In this document: in pieces, positions 30,216 through 37,897 of the stretch
How the letters are laid out: each line of letters opens with the position of its first letter
Numbering within the stretch: the stretch's first letter is position 1
Source of the DNA: Terriglobia bacterium
Lineage (GTDB): Bacteria; Acidobacteriota; Terriglobia; Acidiferrales; UBA7541
NCBI GenBank assembly: GCA_020072785.1
Contig: JAIQGG010000001.1
Coordinates: 496,001 to 560,000 of the forward strand
Length of the DNA: 64,000 bases
Direction: 5' to 3'
Position numbers and translations under genes: made by a program
The notes under the pieces: model-generated
What the model was told of the DNA's origin: nothing
The model's database searches: none
Seen by the model: only the letters and a program-made list of their open reading frames with translations

Positions 30216-30712
30216 AATACGAAGTGCACATGGAAGGGAAGACGCGCGTGGTGGAGCTGGAACACCACGGCGCGGCCTGGCGCATCTCCCTCGACGGCCA
30301 GAGTGTCGCCGCCGACGCCATCGAGATCTCCCCCGGCGTCTACTCCATCCTGCTCGACAACCGCTCCCATGAGGTCCGCGTCATGACCGCGCCGGACGGC
30401 TCGCTCAAGGTGCAGAGCGGTTTGTACGAATTTGCCGCCAAGGTCGTGGACCCGCGCTCCTGGCGCGGCCGCCGCCACGGGGTCCTGGAGGCCGAAGGCC
30501 GCCAGCAGATCCTGGCCCCCATGCCCGGCAAGGTCGTGCGCCTTCTGGTCAAGGCAGGGGACAAGGTCGAAGCGGGGCAGGGGCTGCTGGTGGTGGAAGC
30601 CATGAAGATGCAGAATGAAATCCGCTCGCCGAAGAGCGGCGTAGTGGAGCGCCTCCAGGCCAAAGAAGGCCAGCCCGTCAACGCCGGCGAAGTTCTTGCC
30701 TGGGTCGAATAG
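30212..30712 (+). CDS. Biotin carboxyl carrier domain protein
   Basis: 166 residues from ATG 30212 (overlap ATGA with the small gene). The N-terminal half (about 1-85) is the carrier's beta-sheet extension. The biotinyl domain (about 95-166) has APMPGKVVRLLVKAGD and the biotinylation motif VEAMKMQNE (Lys). It completes a three-subunit acyl-CoA carboxylase with the carboxyltransferase and AccC. No separate biotin ligase is in the window. Confidence 0.92.
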   Translation: MKYEVHMEGKTRVVELEHHGAAWRISLDGQSVAADAIEISPGVYSILLDNRSHEVRVMTAPDGSLKVQSGLYEFAAKVVDPRSWRGRRHGVLEAEGRQQILAPMPGKVVRLLVKAGDKVEAGQGLLVVEAMKMQNEIRSPKSGVVERLQAKEGQPVNAGEVLAWVE

Positions 30713-30783
30713 CGGCGCGCGCACGCCAGTCCGCAGGCAGGAGTCCTCCAGCGCTCGGCACTCTCCGCTTCATTCTGGATTGT

Positions 30784-31896
30784 TTAGGGAATCTGCTTGA
30801 CCGGCATGTTGGACTTCGCCGCGTCCGGGAGCTTGCCCGCCGCTTCGATGACCTGCTGGGCCAGGTAATTGGACACGTGCGCTTCATCACGCGCGATGGC
30901 CAGGTAGGCGGCGCGCAACAGCTGTTCCTTGCGATTGCGCAGGGTGTCGCGGATGGTCTGCTGCACATTCGGATCGGTGAGCCCGCGCTGCCCGGGAGCC
31001 TCGCGCGCCACCAGCTTCAAGATGTAGTAGGCGTCCTTGGCCGCGATCACCGGGCTGACCTGCCCCGGCTTCATCGACACCACGGCCTTCTTCAGCGCCG
31101 GGTCGGAGCGACTCAGGGAGGATTCTGGCACGTAGCCGAGGTCGCCGCCGGTCGTCGCGGAGGCCGGATCCTCGGAATAGTCCATGGCCAGCTGCGTGAA
31201 ATCGCCGCTGGCATTCAGGCGGTCGAGAATCATCTGGATCTTGCGGCGCGCTTCGGTCTCGTTGGTGGCGTCGTCGTTCTTGCGGTTGCGCACCTGCTGC
31301 TCTTTGCGCGGGGTCACCACGATCTGCGCGATGCGGTACTGCGGCTCGGCCACATTGAACTGCATCTTGTTGGCGTTGTAGAAGTCCGTGACATCCTGGT
31401 CGGTGATGGTGATCTTGGCCACCACTTCGCGGTTCAGCAGTTTCTGGATGGAGAGCTGGCGGCGCAGATCGCGCTTCAGATCCTCCACGCCGACGCCGCG
31501 CTCCTTCAACTGCCGCTGGAATTCATCTTCCGTGTACGGGCTCTTCAACTCGGTGAACTTGTCTTCCACCTCGCCGTCGCTGGCTTCCAGGTTCAGCTTC
31601 TTGGCCCGCTCGAGCAGGATCTCGTTGTTGATCAGCTCGTCCAGCACGTTCAGCTTCAGCGACAGGGCCTCTTCCTGGGAGGGCTCCTGGCCTTCCGGGT
31701 TCACCCGCGTCCGGTAATACTTGTCCACTTCCTCGCGCTTGATCTCCTTGCCGTTTACCGAGGCCCACACGTCGGGCGCATGCTGCGCCTGTTTGCCGCA
31801 GCCGGCTACGGCCACGAGGAGCACGGCGGCCAGCGGGGCCATGGCCGCGGCTTGCGCGGCCTGTTTCCACACGGGAATTCGGCGGGGAGTAGTCAA
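30784..31896 (-). CDS. Lipoprotein peptidyl-prolyl isomerase (PpiC/SurA-like)
   Basis: 370 residues from TTG 31896 (GTG 31872 is an alternative), 8 bp after the rpmB stop. Signal peptide with lipobox LLVAVAGCGKQ, then a SurA-N-like helical chaperone part (VNGKEIKREEVDKYY... EALSLKLNVLDELINNEILLE) and one parvulin domain (QYRIAQIVV..., FTQLAMDYSEDPASATTGGDLGYVPESSL, VSPVIAAKDAYYILKLV). Helps folding of exported or outer-membrane proteins. Cotranscribed with rpmB on the minus strand. Confidence 0.88.
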   Translation of the reverse strand: MTTPRRIPVWKQAAQAAAMAPLAAVLLVAVAGCGKQAQHAPDVWASVNGKEIKREEVDKYYRTRVNPEGQEPSQEEALSLKLNVLDELINNEILLERAKKLNLEASDGEVEDKFTELKSPYTEDEFQRQLKERGVGVEDLKRDLRRQLSIQKLLNREVVAKITITDQDVTDFYNANKMQFNVAEPQYRIAQIVVTPRKEQQVRNRKNDDATNETEARRKIQMILDRLNASGDFTQLAMDYSEDPASATTGGDLGYVPESSLSRSDPALKKAVVSMKPGQVSPVIAAKDAYYILKLVAREAPGQRGLTDPNVQQTIRDTLRNRKEQLLRAAYLAIARDEAHVSNYLAQQVIEAAGKLPDAAKSNMPVKQIP

Positions 31897-31904
31897 GGCG
31901 GGGC

Positions 31905-32096
31905 TCAGGCGGCTTTCGTGACGCGGCCGGCGCGGATGCAGGCCGTGCACACCCTGAGATGCTTGCGCACCCCGCCCACCAGCACATGCATGCGCCGCAG
32001 GTTGGGATTCCAGCGCCGCCGCCGGGTGTTGTTGGCGTGGCTGATTATGTTGCCGAAGGACGGCCCTTTGTCGCACAATTCACACTTCATTGCCAT
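31905..32096 (-). CDS. rpmB: 50S ribosomal protein L28
   Basis: 63 residues: MAMKCELCDKGPSFGNIISH start and NTRRRRWNPNLRRMHV, the L28 core motif. It retains the zinc-ribbon cysteines (CELC near the N-terminus and CTAC near the C-terminus), the zinc-binding C+ form of L28. An ATG start and normal length. It opens the minus-strand unit that continues into the PpiC gene. Confidence 0.95.
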   Translation of the reverse strand: MAMKCELCDKGPSFGNIISHANNTRRRRWNPNLRRMHVLVGGVRKHLRVCTACIRAGRVTKAA

Positions 32097-32316
32097 AACT
32101 CACCAGTTCTTCCTGTTCAGGATTTCACAAGATTGACCAGGGTCCTACGCATGCCTGTCCCCGGCTGTAAAGGCCTGAGTTTACCAAACTTTTCCCCGAT
32201 TTTATAGGGGTAGACCTTGTTCCGTCCTCTCTTGCGGCCTGCCACACCCGCTCCCGGTATTGGCCGCGGAGCACCGACTGCAGCCGGCACCGTTCCGGAT
32301 GCCGTCTGGCGCGGCC

Positions 32317-33588
32317 CTATTGCTCAAGCTTCTTGGCGATGGGCTTCCGCACCCGGCGCAGCGAGGCGATGCCCGCGTCGCCCTCCGGCAGGAAGTAGCC
32401 GACCATGATGCCCATGGCGCCGTCGGGAATCTCCTGGCCCGTGGGGTTGTCGTAAGTGGCGGTGACTTCCAGCTTGTCGCCTCTGTGCAGGGCGTAGCCG
32501 CCGGTCTCGTAGAAGGTCACGATGGGCGTGGAGAGCAGGTGGCCCTGTTCGTCCACCTTGGCGTCCAGTTTGGCGATCTCCTTCCCGGTTGCGGCATCGC
32601 GCAGGAGCAGTTGCCGGCCGTAGTCATGCAGATGCCCGCCCACGCCGAGCAGCGCGCCGCTGTAGCGCACGGTGATCACGCCGGTCTTGGTGCTCTGGCC
32701 CTCGAGCAGGGTGTAGCCGGAACCGCCGCATTCCTGCACGTCGATCCACGCGGGATAGACGTTGCGCACGGGCGCGGGCTTCTCGCCCGCAGCGGGCAAG
32801 GGCAAAAACTGAATGGCCACTTCCAGCCACACGCTGGGATAGTCCTTCGCCGTGGGGTTGTAAACCATCGTTTCGATGCGGATCTGGTCGCCCTTCTGCA
32901 CGCGGTAGCCGTAGCCGGGAATGGCCGGCCAGACGTTCATCTCGCTGCCCGCGCCGTAGATGTGCTCCTCTTTGTTCTTGCAGAGAAAGTCGGAGCGGTT
33001 CACGTTCCAGAACGCGGTGTGGTGCAGCAGCGTTCCGGGCACCGCCGCGCCCGCGGCGTCCACGAGGCGCGGGGTGTAGCCCAGGAGCCAGCCGTCGAAG
33101 GGCACCGTCCAGGTCTGGTCGGGGGGCTGTGCGGCCTGGTGATGGCCGGTGTGCGCGGGAAGGTTCATCGGACCCTCGCGCAGGGTGATGACGTGCGCGG
33201 TCTGGTCGATCTTCTCCTCGAGCTTCACGTTCTTCTGCAGCTCGTGCGACATCCCCTGATGCATGAAGCCCTCGTGCGCGTCCCCTTCTGGAGAATGTTC
33301 CGCCGCATGTTCGTGGTGCATCTTGGCGCAGTGTTCCTGGCACTCCTGCATGTCCTTCATGCCCGCCATGTCGCACTGCATCCCGCCCATCATGTGCGTG
33401 CCCTGCTCCGCGCCGTGCGCGTGACGCATCTTGGCGCAGTGTTCCTTGCAGTCCCCCTCGTGCTTCACGCCGCACGGCATCGTGCCCATATCATGCTCCG
33501 CCGGTTTCTCCTGCGCCAGAAGAGGGCCGCGCGTCCCGGCGAAGAGTACGGCAAGCAACAGCAGCATTTTGCGCATGGCCAACCCCAT
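32317..33588 (-). CDS. Secreted His/Met/Cys-rich protein with PHM-like copper-ligand pattern
   Basis: 423 residues from ATG 33588 (ATG 33576 is also possible). Signal peptide MRKMLLLLAVLFAGTRGPLLAQ. Residues about 30-115 are very rich in His, Met and Cys, with a duplicated EHCAKM(R/H)H(A/E)H block, suggesting metal binding. The C-terminal region shows HH (189-190), GGHLHDYG (His 319 and 321) and GAMGIM (Met 392 or 395), whose spacing (about 130, then 72 residues) is close to the CuA His107/108 and CuB His242/244/Met314 ligands of peptidylglycine alpha-hydroxylating monooxygenase (PHM). A counterpart of His172 is not evident. A copper monooxygenase-type fold is inferred, not proven. Confidence 0.6.
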   Translation of the reverse strand: MGLAMRKMLLLLAVLFAGTRGPLLAQEKPAEHDMGTMPCGVKHEGDCKEHCAKMRHAHGAEQGTHMMGGMQCDMAGMKDMQECQEHCAKMHHEHAAEHSPEGDAHEGFMHQGMSHELQKNVKLEEKIDQTAHVITLREGPMNLPAHTGHHQAAQPPDQTWTVPFDGWLLGYTPRLVDAAGAAVPGTLLHHTAFWNVNRSDFLCKNKEEHIYGAGSEMNVWPAIPGYGYRVQKGDQIRIETMVYNPTAKDYPSVWLEVAIQFLPLPAAGEKPAPVRNVYPAWIDVQECGGSGYTLLEGQSTKTGVITVRYSGALLGVGGHLHDYGRQLLLRDAATGKEIAKLDAKVDEQGHLLSTPIVTFYETGGYALHRGDKLEVTATYDNPTGQEIPDGAMGIMVGYFLPEGDAGIASLRRVRKPIAKKLEQ

Positions 33589-33772
33589 TCCGTGGCTCTT
33601 CCCGAGCCACCTGCCCATCATAGCGCCCTCTATTTAGACGTGGCAGGGACAAGGTGCGGTTGTTTTGGCAGGCCACTCGGATCGGATATTTTCGGCCGCC
33701 CAGGCCTGGAACGGGATGGCTTGACCCTGCTCCACTTTCGACTGACAATTAAATAGTCCGCAGTCCACTCGT

Positions 33773-33848
33773 GGGCGTGTAGCTCAGCTGGGAGAGCACC
33801 TGCTTTGCAAGCAGGGGGTCAGGGGTTCGAGCCCCCTCACGTCCACCA
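33773..33848 (+). tRNA. tRNA-Ala (anticodon TGC)
   Basis: Full cloverleaf: acceptor GGGCGTG (33773-33779) pairs with CACGTCC (33838-33844), discriminator A, encoded CCA (33846-33848). D arm GCTCAGCTGGGAGAGC; anticodon stem-loop CCTGC-TTTGCAA-GCAGG with anticodon TGC; T arm AGGGGTTCGAGCCCCC. Its 3' end (33828-33849) is repeated at 58481-58502, the layout of a tRNA-gene integration site. Confidence 0.97.
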
Positions 33849-33849
33849 A
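33828..33849. repeat. Putative att site, left copy (3' end of tRNA-Ala)
   Basis: The 22 bp from the T loop to just past the encoded CCA. The same orientation copy at 58481-58502 differs by a single C to T. T-loop-to-CCA segments are the classical attachment core of tyrosine integrases. Confidence 0.8.
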
Positions 33850-33972
33850 CTTGCTGCCCACAATTCAATCTTCTGAAGTTTCTCCACTCCTTCGACCGTT
33901 CGGAGTGGACGTCCTATCCGCGCCACGCCTCGTGCGCGAGGTTGCACACCGGAATCAGACTGGCCGAAGTGC

Positions 33973-36312
33973 TCAGGCTGGCTCGAGCTTCCCGAGTGCC
34001 GCCAGTATTTTTTCAGGGGTGATGGGCAATTCGCGCACCCGCACGCCGATGGCGTTATAGACGGCATTGGCGATGGCCGGGGCGGGCACAATCAGACACG
34101 GCTCCGCAAGAGACTTGGCGCCGAAAGGCCCCGTAGGCTCATCCGACTCGACCCACAGGCACTTGATCTCCGGGGGCATTTCCAGGGCGGTGGGCATCTT
34201 ATAGTTGAGGAAATCGGAGGCCAGGCACGCACCGCTGGAGCGGTCGAAGACCAGATTCTCCATTAGCGCGTAGCCTATGCCCTGCTGCAATCCTCCCTCC
34301 ACCTGCCCTTCCGCTCCCGAGGGGTTGATGACCTTTCCGATGTCGTGGGCGTAGGCAACGCGAAGAACTTTGACCTCTCCTGTCTCGGTATCCACTTCGA
34401 CTTCGACGAACTCCACGGCGGAGGGGGAGGGATTGGAGGTGGGAGCCAGACAGGCGATGCCCATAATGGTTCCCTTCTCTTCGAGCGGGGTGCGTTGCAT
34501 GCCGTCGGGCACCATGTTGACGCAGGGAGATTCGGCGCGCTTCACGACGTCGGCAAGCGACATTCCGTTTGCCGGCGCACCTTTCACCTGCACCCGCCCG
34601 TCGACGATCTCCAGATTTTCGGGGGTGGTGTTCAGCAAACCGCTGGCCACCTGGAAAACCCGCACCTTGGCCGACGCGGCTGCGGCCTTCACCGCATTAC
34701 CCGCCGAATAGGTGACCCGGCTGGCGTGGCTGGGGGCATCGAAGGGGACGGTATCGGTATCCGCATAGGTGACCCGGATGTCCTTGACCGCTACACCGAG
34801 CTCTTCGGCGGCGATCTGGCTGAGGACCGTGTTCTGCCCGCAACCCATATCCACCGTAGCGATGGACACGTTCACCGTGCCGTCCGTGTTCAGCTTGAGG
34901 ACGGCGCCGGAATGCTCATAGATGTCCGGGAAGCCTACGCAGCCGCTGACCCACAGCGGTTGGCAAGCGAATCCGATGCCGCGTTTTTTCGTGCCGTTGC
35001 CGGCGCCGGCCGGGAGCCGTTTGGACCAGCCGATCTGCTCCGCACCCTTCTTCAGGCAGTCGGCAAGGCGATAGGTGGAAAGGGTGAAGTTGGGGTCGAA
35101 GGGGTGCTGCTCGCCTTCGCTGTGGGCATTCTTCAGCCGAAACTCGATGGGATCGAGCTTCAGCTTGTCGCAGATCTCATCGATCTGCGATTCGACGGCA
35201 AACGCGGCCTGCGGCGCGCCGTAGCCGCGGAACCCCCCGCCGATGATGTTGTTGGTGTAAACGGTCATGCCTTCCCATTTCTGATTCGGACAGCGGTAGG
35301 GGAGGAGAAAACCGAAGAAGCCATGGACCATGAGAACGACGGCGCCATGCGTGGCATGCGCACCGGTGTCCAGAATGCTCTTGGCGGAGCGGGCGATGAA
35401 GGTGCCGTCCTTCTTGACCCCGGTCTTCATGTGCACTTCGAAGGGATTCCGGGCAGTGGTGATGAAGTCCTCATAACGCGAATGCTCGATGCGCACCGGC
35501 CGGCCGGTCTTCAGGCTCAGCAGCGCGGCCACCGGTTCCAGGAAACCCATGTCCAGCTTGCCGCCGAAACCACCGCCGATATATTCCGGCTTCACCGCGC
35601 GCACCTTGCTGATGGGAATGCCCAGGGCGAAAGCCAGCTTTTCCCGCAGGCCGAAGATGTGCTGGGTGGAAGACCAGATGGTGAGATTGCCGCTGGTGTC
35701 GCTGTCCACGACGCAGACCCGGGGCTCCATATAGCAGGTGTGCACCCGCTGCGTGCGGTAGGTGTTCTCGAAAACGTAGTCGGCCTCGTCGAAACCTTTC
35801 TGCAGATCGCCGAAGCTGAACGACGGATTCATGACGACGTTGCTCGGCGCGTGCTCATAGATCTGCGGGGCGCCCGGTTTCATGGCCTCGGCCGGATCGA
35901 AGACGGCGGGGAGGGGCTCATAATCCACGCGGATCAGCTCGAGCGCTTCCTCGGCAATCTCGGGCCGTGTGGCGGCCACCGCGGCCACCGGCTCACCGGC
36001 AAAGCGGACGGTGCTGGCCAGGATCAGCATGTCCCGGACCATGCTCGCGGCATTGCTCGGCGAAAAATAGACGGGGTGATACTTGATCTGCGGCACGTCC
36101 GCAGCCGTGAGGACAGCCTTCACGCCCGGAAGCTTCTCCGCGCGCGAAGTGTCGATATGGAGGACGCGGGCGTGCGGATGCGGACTGCGCAGGAGCTTGG
36201 CGTGGAGCATGCCCGGCAGCCGGAGATTGACGGTATAGCCCTTGCCCCCGGTGACCTTATCGTAGGCATCCGTCCTGAGAACGCTGTGGCCGACAATCTT
36301 CAATCTGGACAT
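33973..36312 (-). CDS. Molybdenum hydroxylase large subunit (xanthine dehydrogenase family)
   Basis: 779 residues. Binds the molybdopterin (MCD or MPT) cofactor and hydroxylates a substrate carbon with water-derived oxygen. IVGHSVLRTDAYDKVTGGKGY start, GGGFGGK cofactor loop, NNIIGGGFRGYGAPQ, a DMGCGQNT stretch and the catalytic Glu in FGAKSLAEPCL are all present. Family includes CO dehydrogenase, 4-hydroxybenzoyl-CoA reductase, nicotinate and quinoline dehydrogenases; the substrate is not readable. The three-gene order (FAD, 2Fe-2S, Mo subunit, all minus strand) makes a complete enzyme; gap to the 2Fe-2S gene is 24 bp. Confidence 0.92.
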   Translation of the reverse strand: MSRLKIVGHSVLRTDAYDKVTGGKGYTVNLRLPGMLHAKLLRSPHPHARVLHIDTSRAEKLPGVKAVLTAADVPQIKYHPVYFSPSNAASMVRDMLILASTVRFAGEPVAAVAATRPEIAEEALELIRVDYEPLPAVFDPAEAMKPGAPQIYEHAPSNVVMNPSFSFGDLQKGFDEADYVFENTYRTQRVHTCYMEPRVCVVDSDTSGNLTIWSSTQHIFGLREKLAFALGIPISKVRAVKPEYIGGGFGGKLDMGFLEPVAALLSLKTGRPVRIEHSRYEDFITTARNPFEVHMKTGVKKDGTFIARSAKSILDTGAHATHGAVVLMVHGFFGFLLPYRCPNQKWEGMTVYTNNIIGGGFRGYGAPQAAFAVESQIDEICDKLKLDPIEFRLKNAHSEGEQHPFDPNFTLSTYRLADCLKKGAEQIGWSKRLPAGAGNGTKKRGIGFACQPLWVSGCVGFPDIYEHSGAVLKLNTDGTVNVSIATVDMGCGQNTVLSQIAAEELGVAVKDIRVTYADTDTVPFDAPSHASRVTYSAGNAVKAAAASAKVRVFQVASGLLNTTPENLEIVDGRVQVKGAPANGMSLADVVKRAESPCVNMVPDGMQRTPLEEKGTIMGIACLAPTSNPSPSAVEFVEVEVDTETGEVKVLRVAYAHDIGKVINPSGAEGQVEGGLQQGIGYALMENLVFDRSSGACLASDFLNYKMPTALEMPPEIKCLWVESDEPTGPFGAKSLAEPCLIVPAPAIANAVYNAIGVRVRELPITPEKILAALGKLEPA

Positions 36313-36336
36313 GATCCGTCCCCCTAAAAGAATCCC

Positions 36337-36801
36337 TCAACGGCCGGATGCGGCCATGCGAATCGCATCCACCGTCTTGTGATAGCCGGTGCAACGGCAC
36401 AGGTTGCCGGAGATGGCCTGGCGGATCTCCGGATCGCTCGGTGCACGCGCACTCGAGAGAAACTCTTTGGCGGCCATAATCATGCCGCTGGTGCAATAGC
36501 CGCACTGGACGGCCCCCGCCTGAATAAAGGCTTCCTGGAGCGGATCAAGCTTGCCGGCCTTTGCCAGTCCTTCGATGGTGATGATCTTCTTGTCCTGCGC
36601 GGCCATGGCGAACACCATGCAGGAATAGACAGCGCGGCCGTCCAGCAGGACCGTGCAGCAGCCGCAGCCTCCGGAATCGCACCCCTTCTTGGGGCTGAAC
36701 AGACCGAGCTCTTCCCGCAAAACGTCGAGCAGCGTGGAAGAGGCCTCCACTGCGAGTTCGTGACGTTCCCCGTTCACTTCAAGAATCATCGGATGTTTCA
36801 T
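36337..36801 (-). CDS. Molybdenum hydroxylase 2Fe-2S subunit
   Basis: 154 residues. Two [2Fe-2S] clusters: plant-type ferredoxin cysteines at 41, 46, 49 and 61 (KGCDSGGCGCC...SC), and the helical-domain cysteines at 100, 103, 135 and 137 (QCGYC...CRC). It passes electrons from molybdenum to FAD. Complete and normal in length. Confidence 0.95.
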   Translation of the reverse strand: MKHPMILEVNGERHELAVEASSTLLDVLREELGLFSPKKGCDSGGCGCCTVLLDGRAVYSCMVFAMAAQDKKIITIEGLAKAGKLDPLQEAFIQAGAVQCGYCTSGMIMAAKEFLSSARAPSDPEIRQAISGNLCRCTGYHKTVDAIRMAASGR

Positions 36802-36896
36802 GGTTCGCTCCCCGTCTGCACGCCTTGTTCTTTCCGCGCCGGAAAATCATTGCCGCACCACCGGCAAATTTATTGCCCGTCCGCCGCGCACCGGCC

Positions 36897-37784
36897 TCAG
36901 GCGATCGTCAGGCCCAAGCGTTCCGCAGCCCGCAAAAGTGTCCTGCGCAGATAAACCTTGGCCACCGCCCGCCGGTATTGTCCCGAGGCCCGGTGGTCGG
37001 AAACCGGATGAATGTCCGAGGAAACCTTCTGCGCCGCGCTCTCGAACAGGGCCCGCGAGGGGCGCTGCCCGTTCAGCACGGCTTCGCAGGACACCGCGCG
37101 CACCGGCACCTTGCCCACGCCGCCGCCCATCACGACGCGGGCATCCCGGCACAGGCCGGACTGGTCCAGCGTGAGGCGCACTCCGGCATTGAGCAGAGCG
37201 AGATCGTTCGAATTGGTCTCCAGCTTGAGGAAGGCGCTGGCCGAACGCGCAGCAGGCTTGGGCAAGAGCACGTCGGTGAGGATCTCGCCCTTCTCCAGGG
37301 AGTGCTCGAAGTAGTCCACAAAAAACTTTTCCAGGCCGATCTCCCGGGGACCGCGCGGCCCCAGGGACTTCACGGAACCATCGAGAGCCATCAGGGCCAC
37401 CGGCAGGTCGAACAAGGAGTAGGCGCTGGCCACGCACCCGCCGACCGTGGCCAGATTGCGGATTTGCGCCGGCGGATACTGCAGAGCATCCCGGAGCGCG
37501 CCGAACTCCGGCATCTTCTTGACCTGGTCGGTCTCCGCCAATTCCCGGAAAGTGGTCATCGCCCCGAGAGCGATGCCGCCGTTCTCCGCTCGCACATACG
37601 AAAGTCCGGCTTTTTGCAGATCCACAAGAAACTCGACCCCGGAGCCCAGCCCGCGGGCGAAGAGGCCATGCAGGAAGGTTCCGCCCGCCAGGAGCACCGC
37701 ACGGTCGCCATGTCTGGCGAGAAGCTCCACGACATCGCGCGCGCTTTGTGGCCTGCAGAATTCCTTGACTCCCGAGATGCCCAT
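36897..37784 (-). CDS. Molybdenum hydroxylase FAD-binding subunit
   Basis: 295 residues. FAD-binding motifs AGGTFLHG (about 33-40) and IRNLATVGGCVA (about 108-119), with a C-terminal CO-dehydrogenase-type domain. It has no extra 4Fe-4S insert, so it is not of the 4-hydroxybenzoyl-CoA reductase beta type. 95 bp separate it from the 2Fe-2S gene. Confidence 0.92.
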   Translation of the reverse strand: MGISGVKEFCRPQSARDVVELLARHGDRAVLLAGGTFLHGLFARGLGSGVEFLVDLQKAGLSYVRAENGGIALGAMTTFRELAETDQVKKMPEFGALRDALQYPPAQIRNLATVGGCVASAYSLFDLPVALMALDGSVKSLGPRGPREIGLEKFFVDYFEHSLEKGEILTDVLLPKPAARSASAFLKLETNSNDLALLNAGVRLTLDQSGLCRDARVVMGGGVGKVPVRAVSCEAVLNGQRPSRALFESAAQKVSSDIHPVSDHRASGQYRRAVAKVYLRRTLLRAAERLGLTIA

Positions 37785-37897
37785 CCTGCCCTCCTCGCGT
37801 AGAACACGGCCCAGCCATGCAGCCGGCAGTCCTTCTATCCGGAAGCGGCAGCAGGCATCCGGCCTGCCGCCGCCCCGGCCATCCTCCGCTTTACTTC

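Noticed and set aside
33850-33972. Short coding frame right after the tRNA (island entry gene)
   Set aside because: No start with a ribosome-binding site and no recognisable protein; it is treated as noncoding boundary DNA.
36897-37784. 4-hydroxybenzoyl-CoA reductase assignment for the molybdenum hydroxylase
   Set aside because: The FAD subunit lacks the extra 4Fe-4S insert typical of that enzyme; only the general family is supported.
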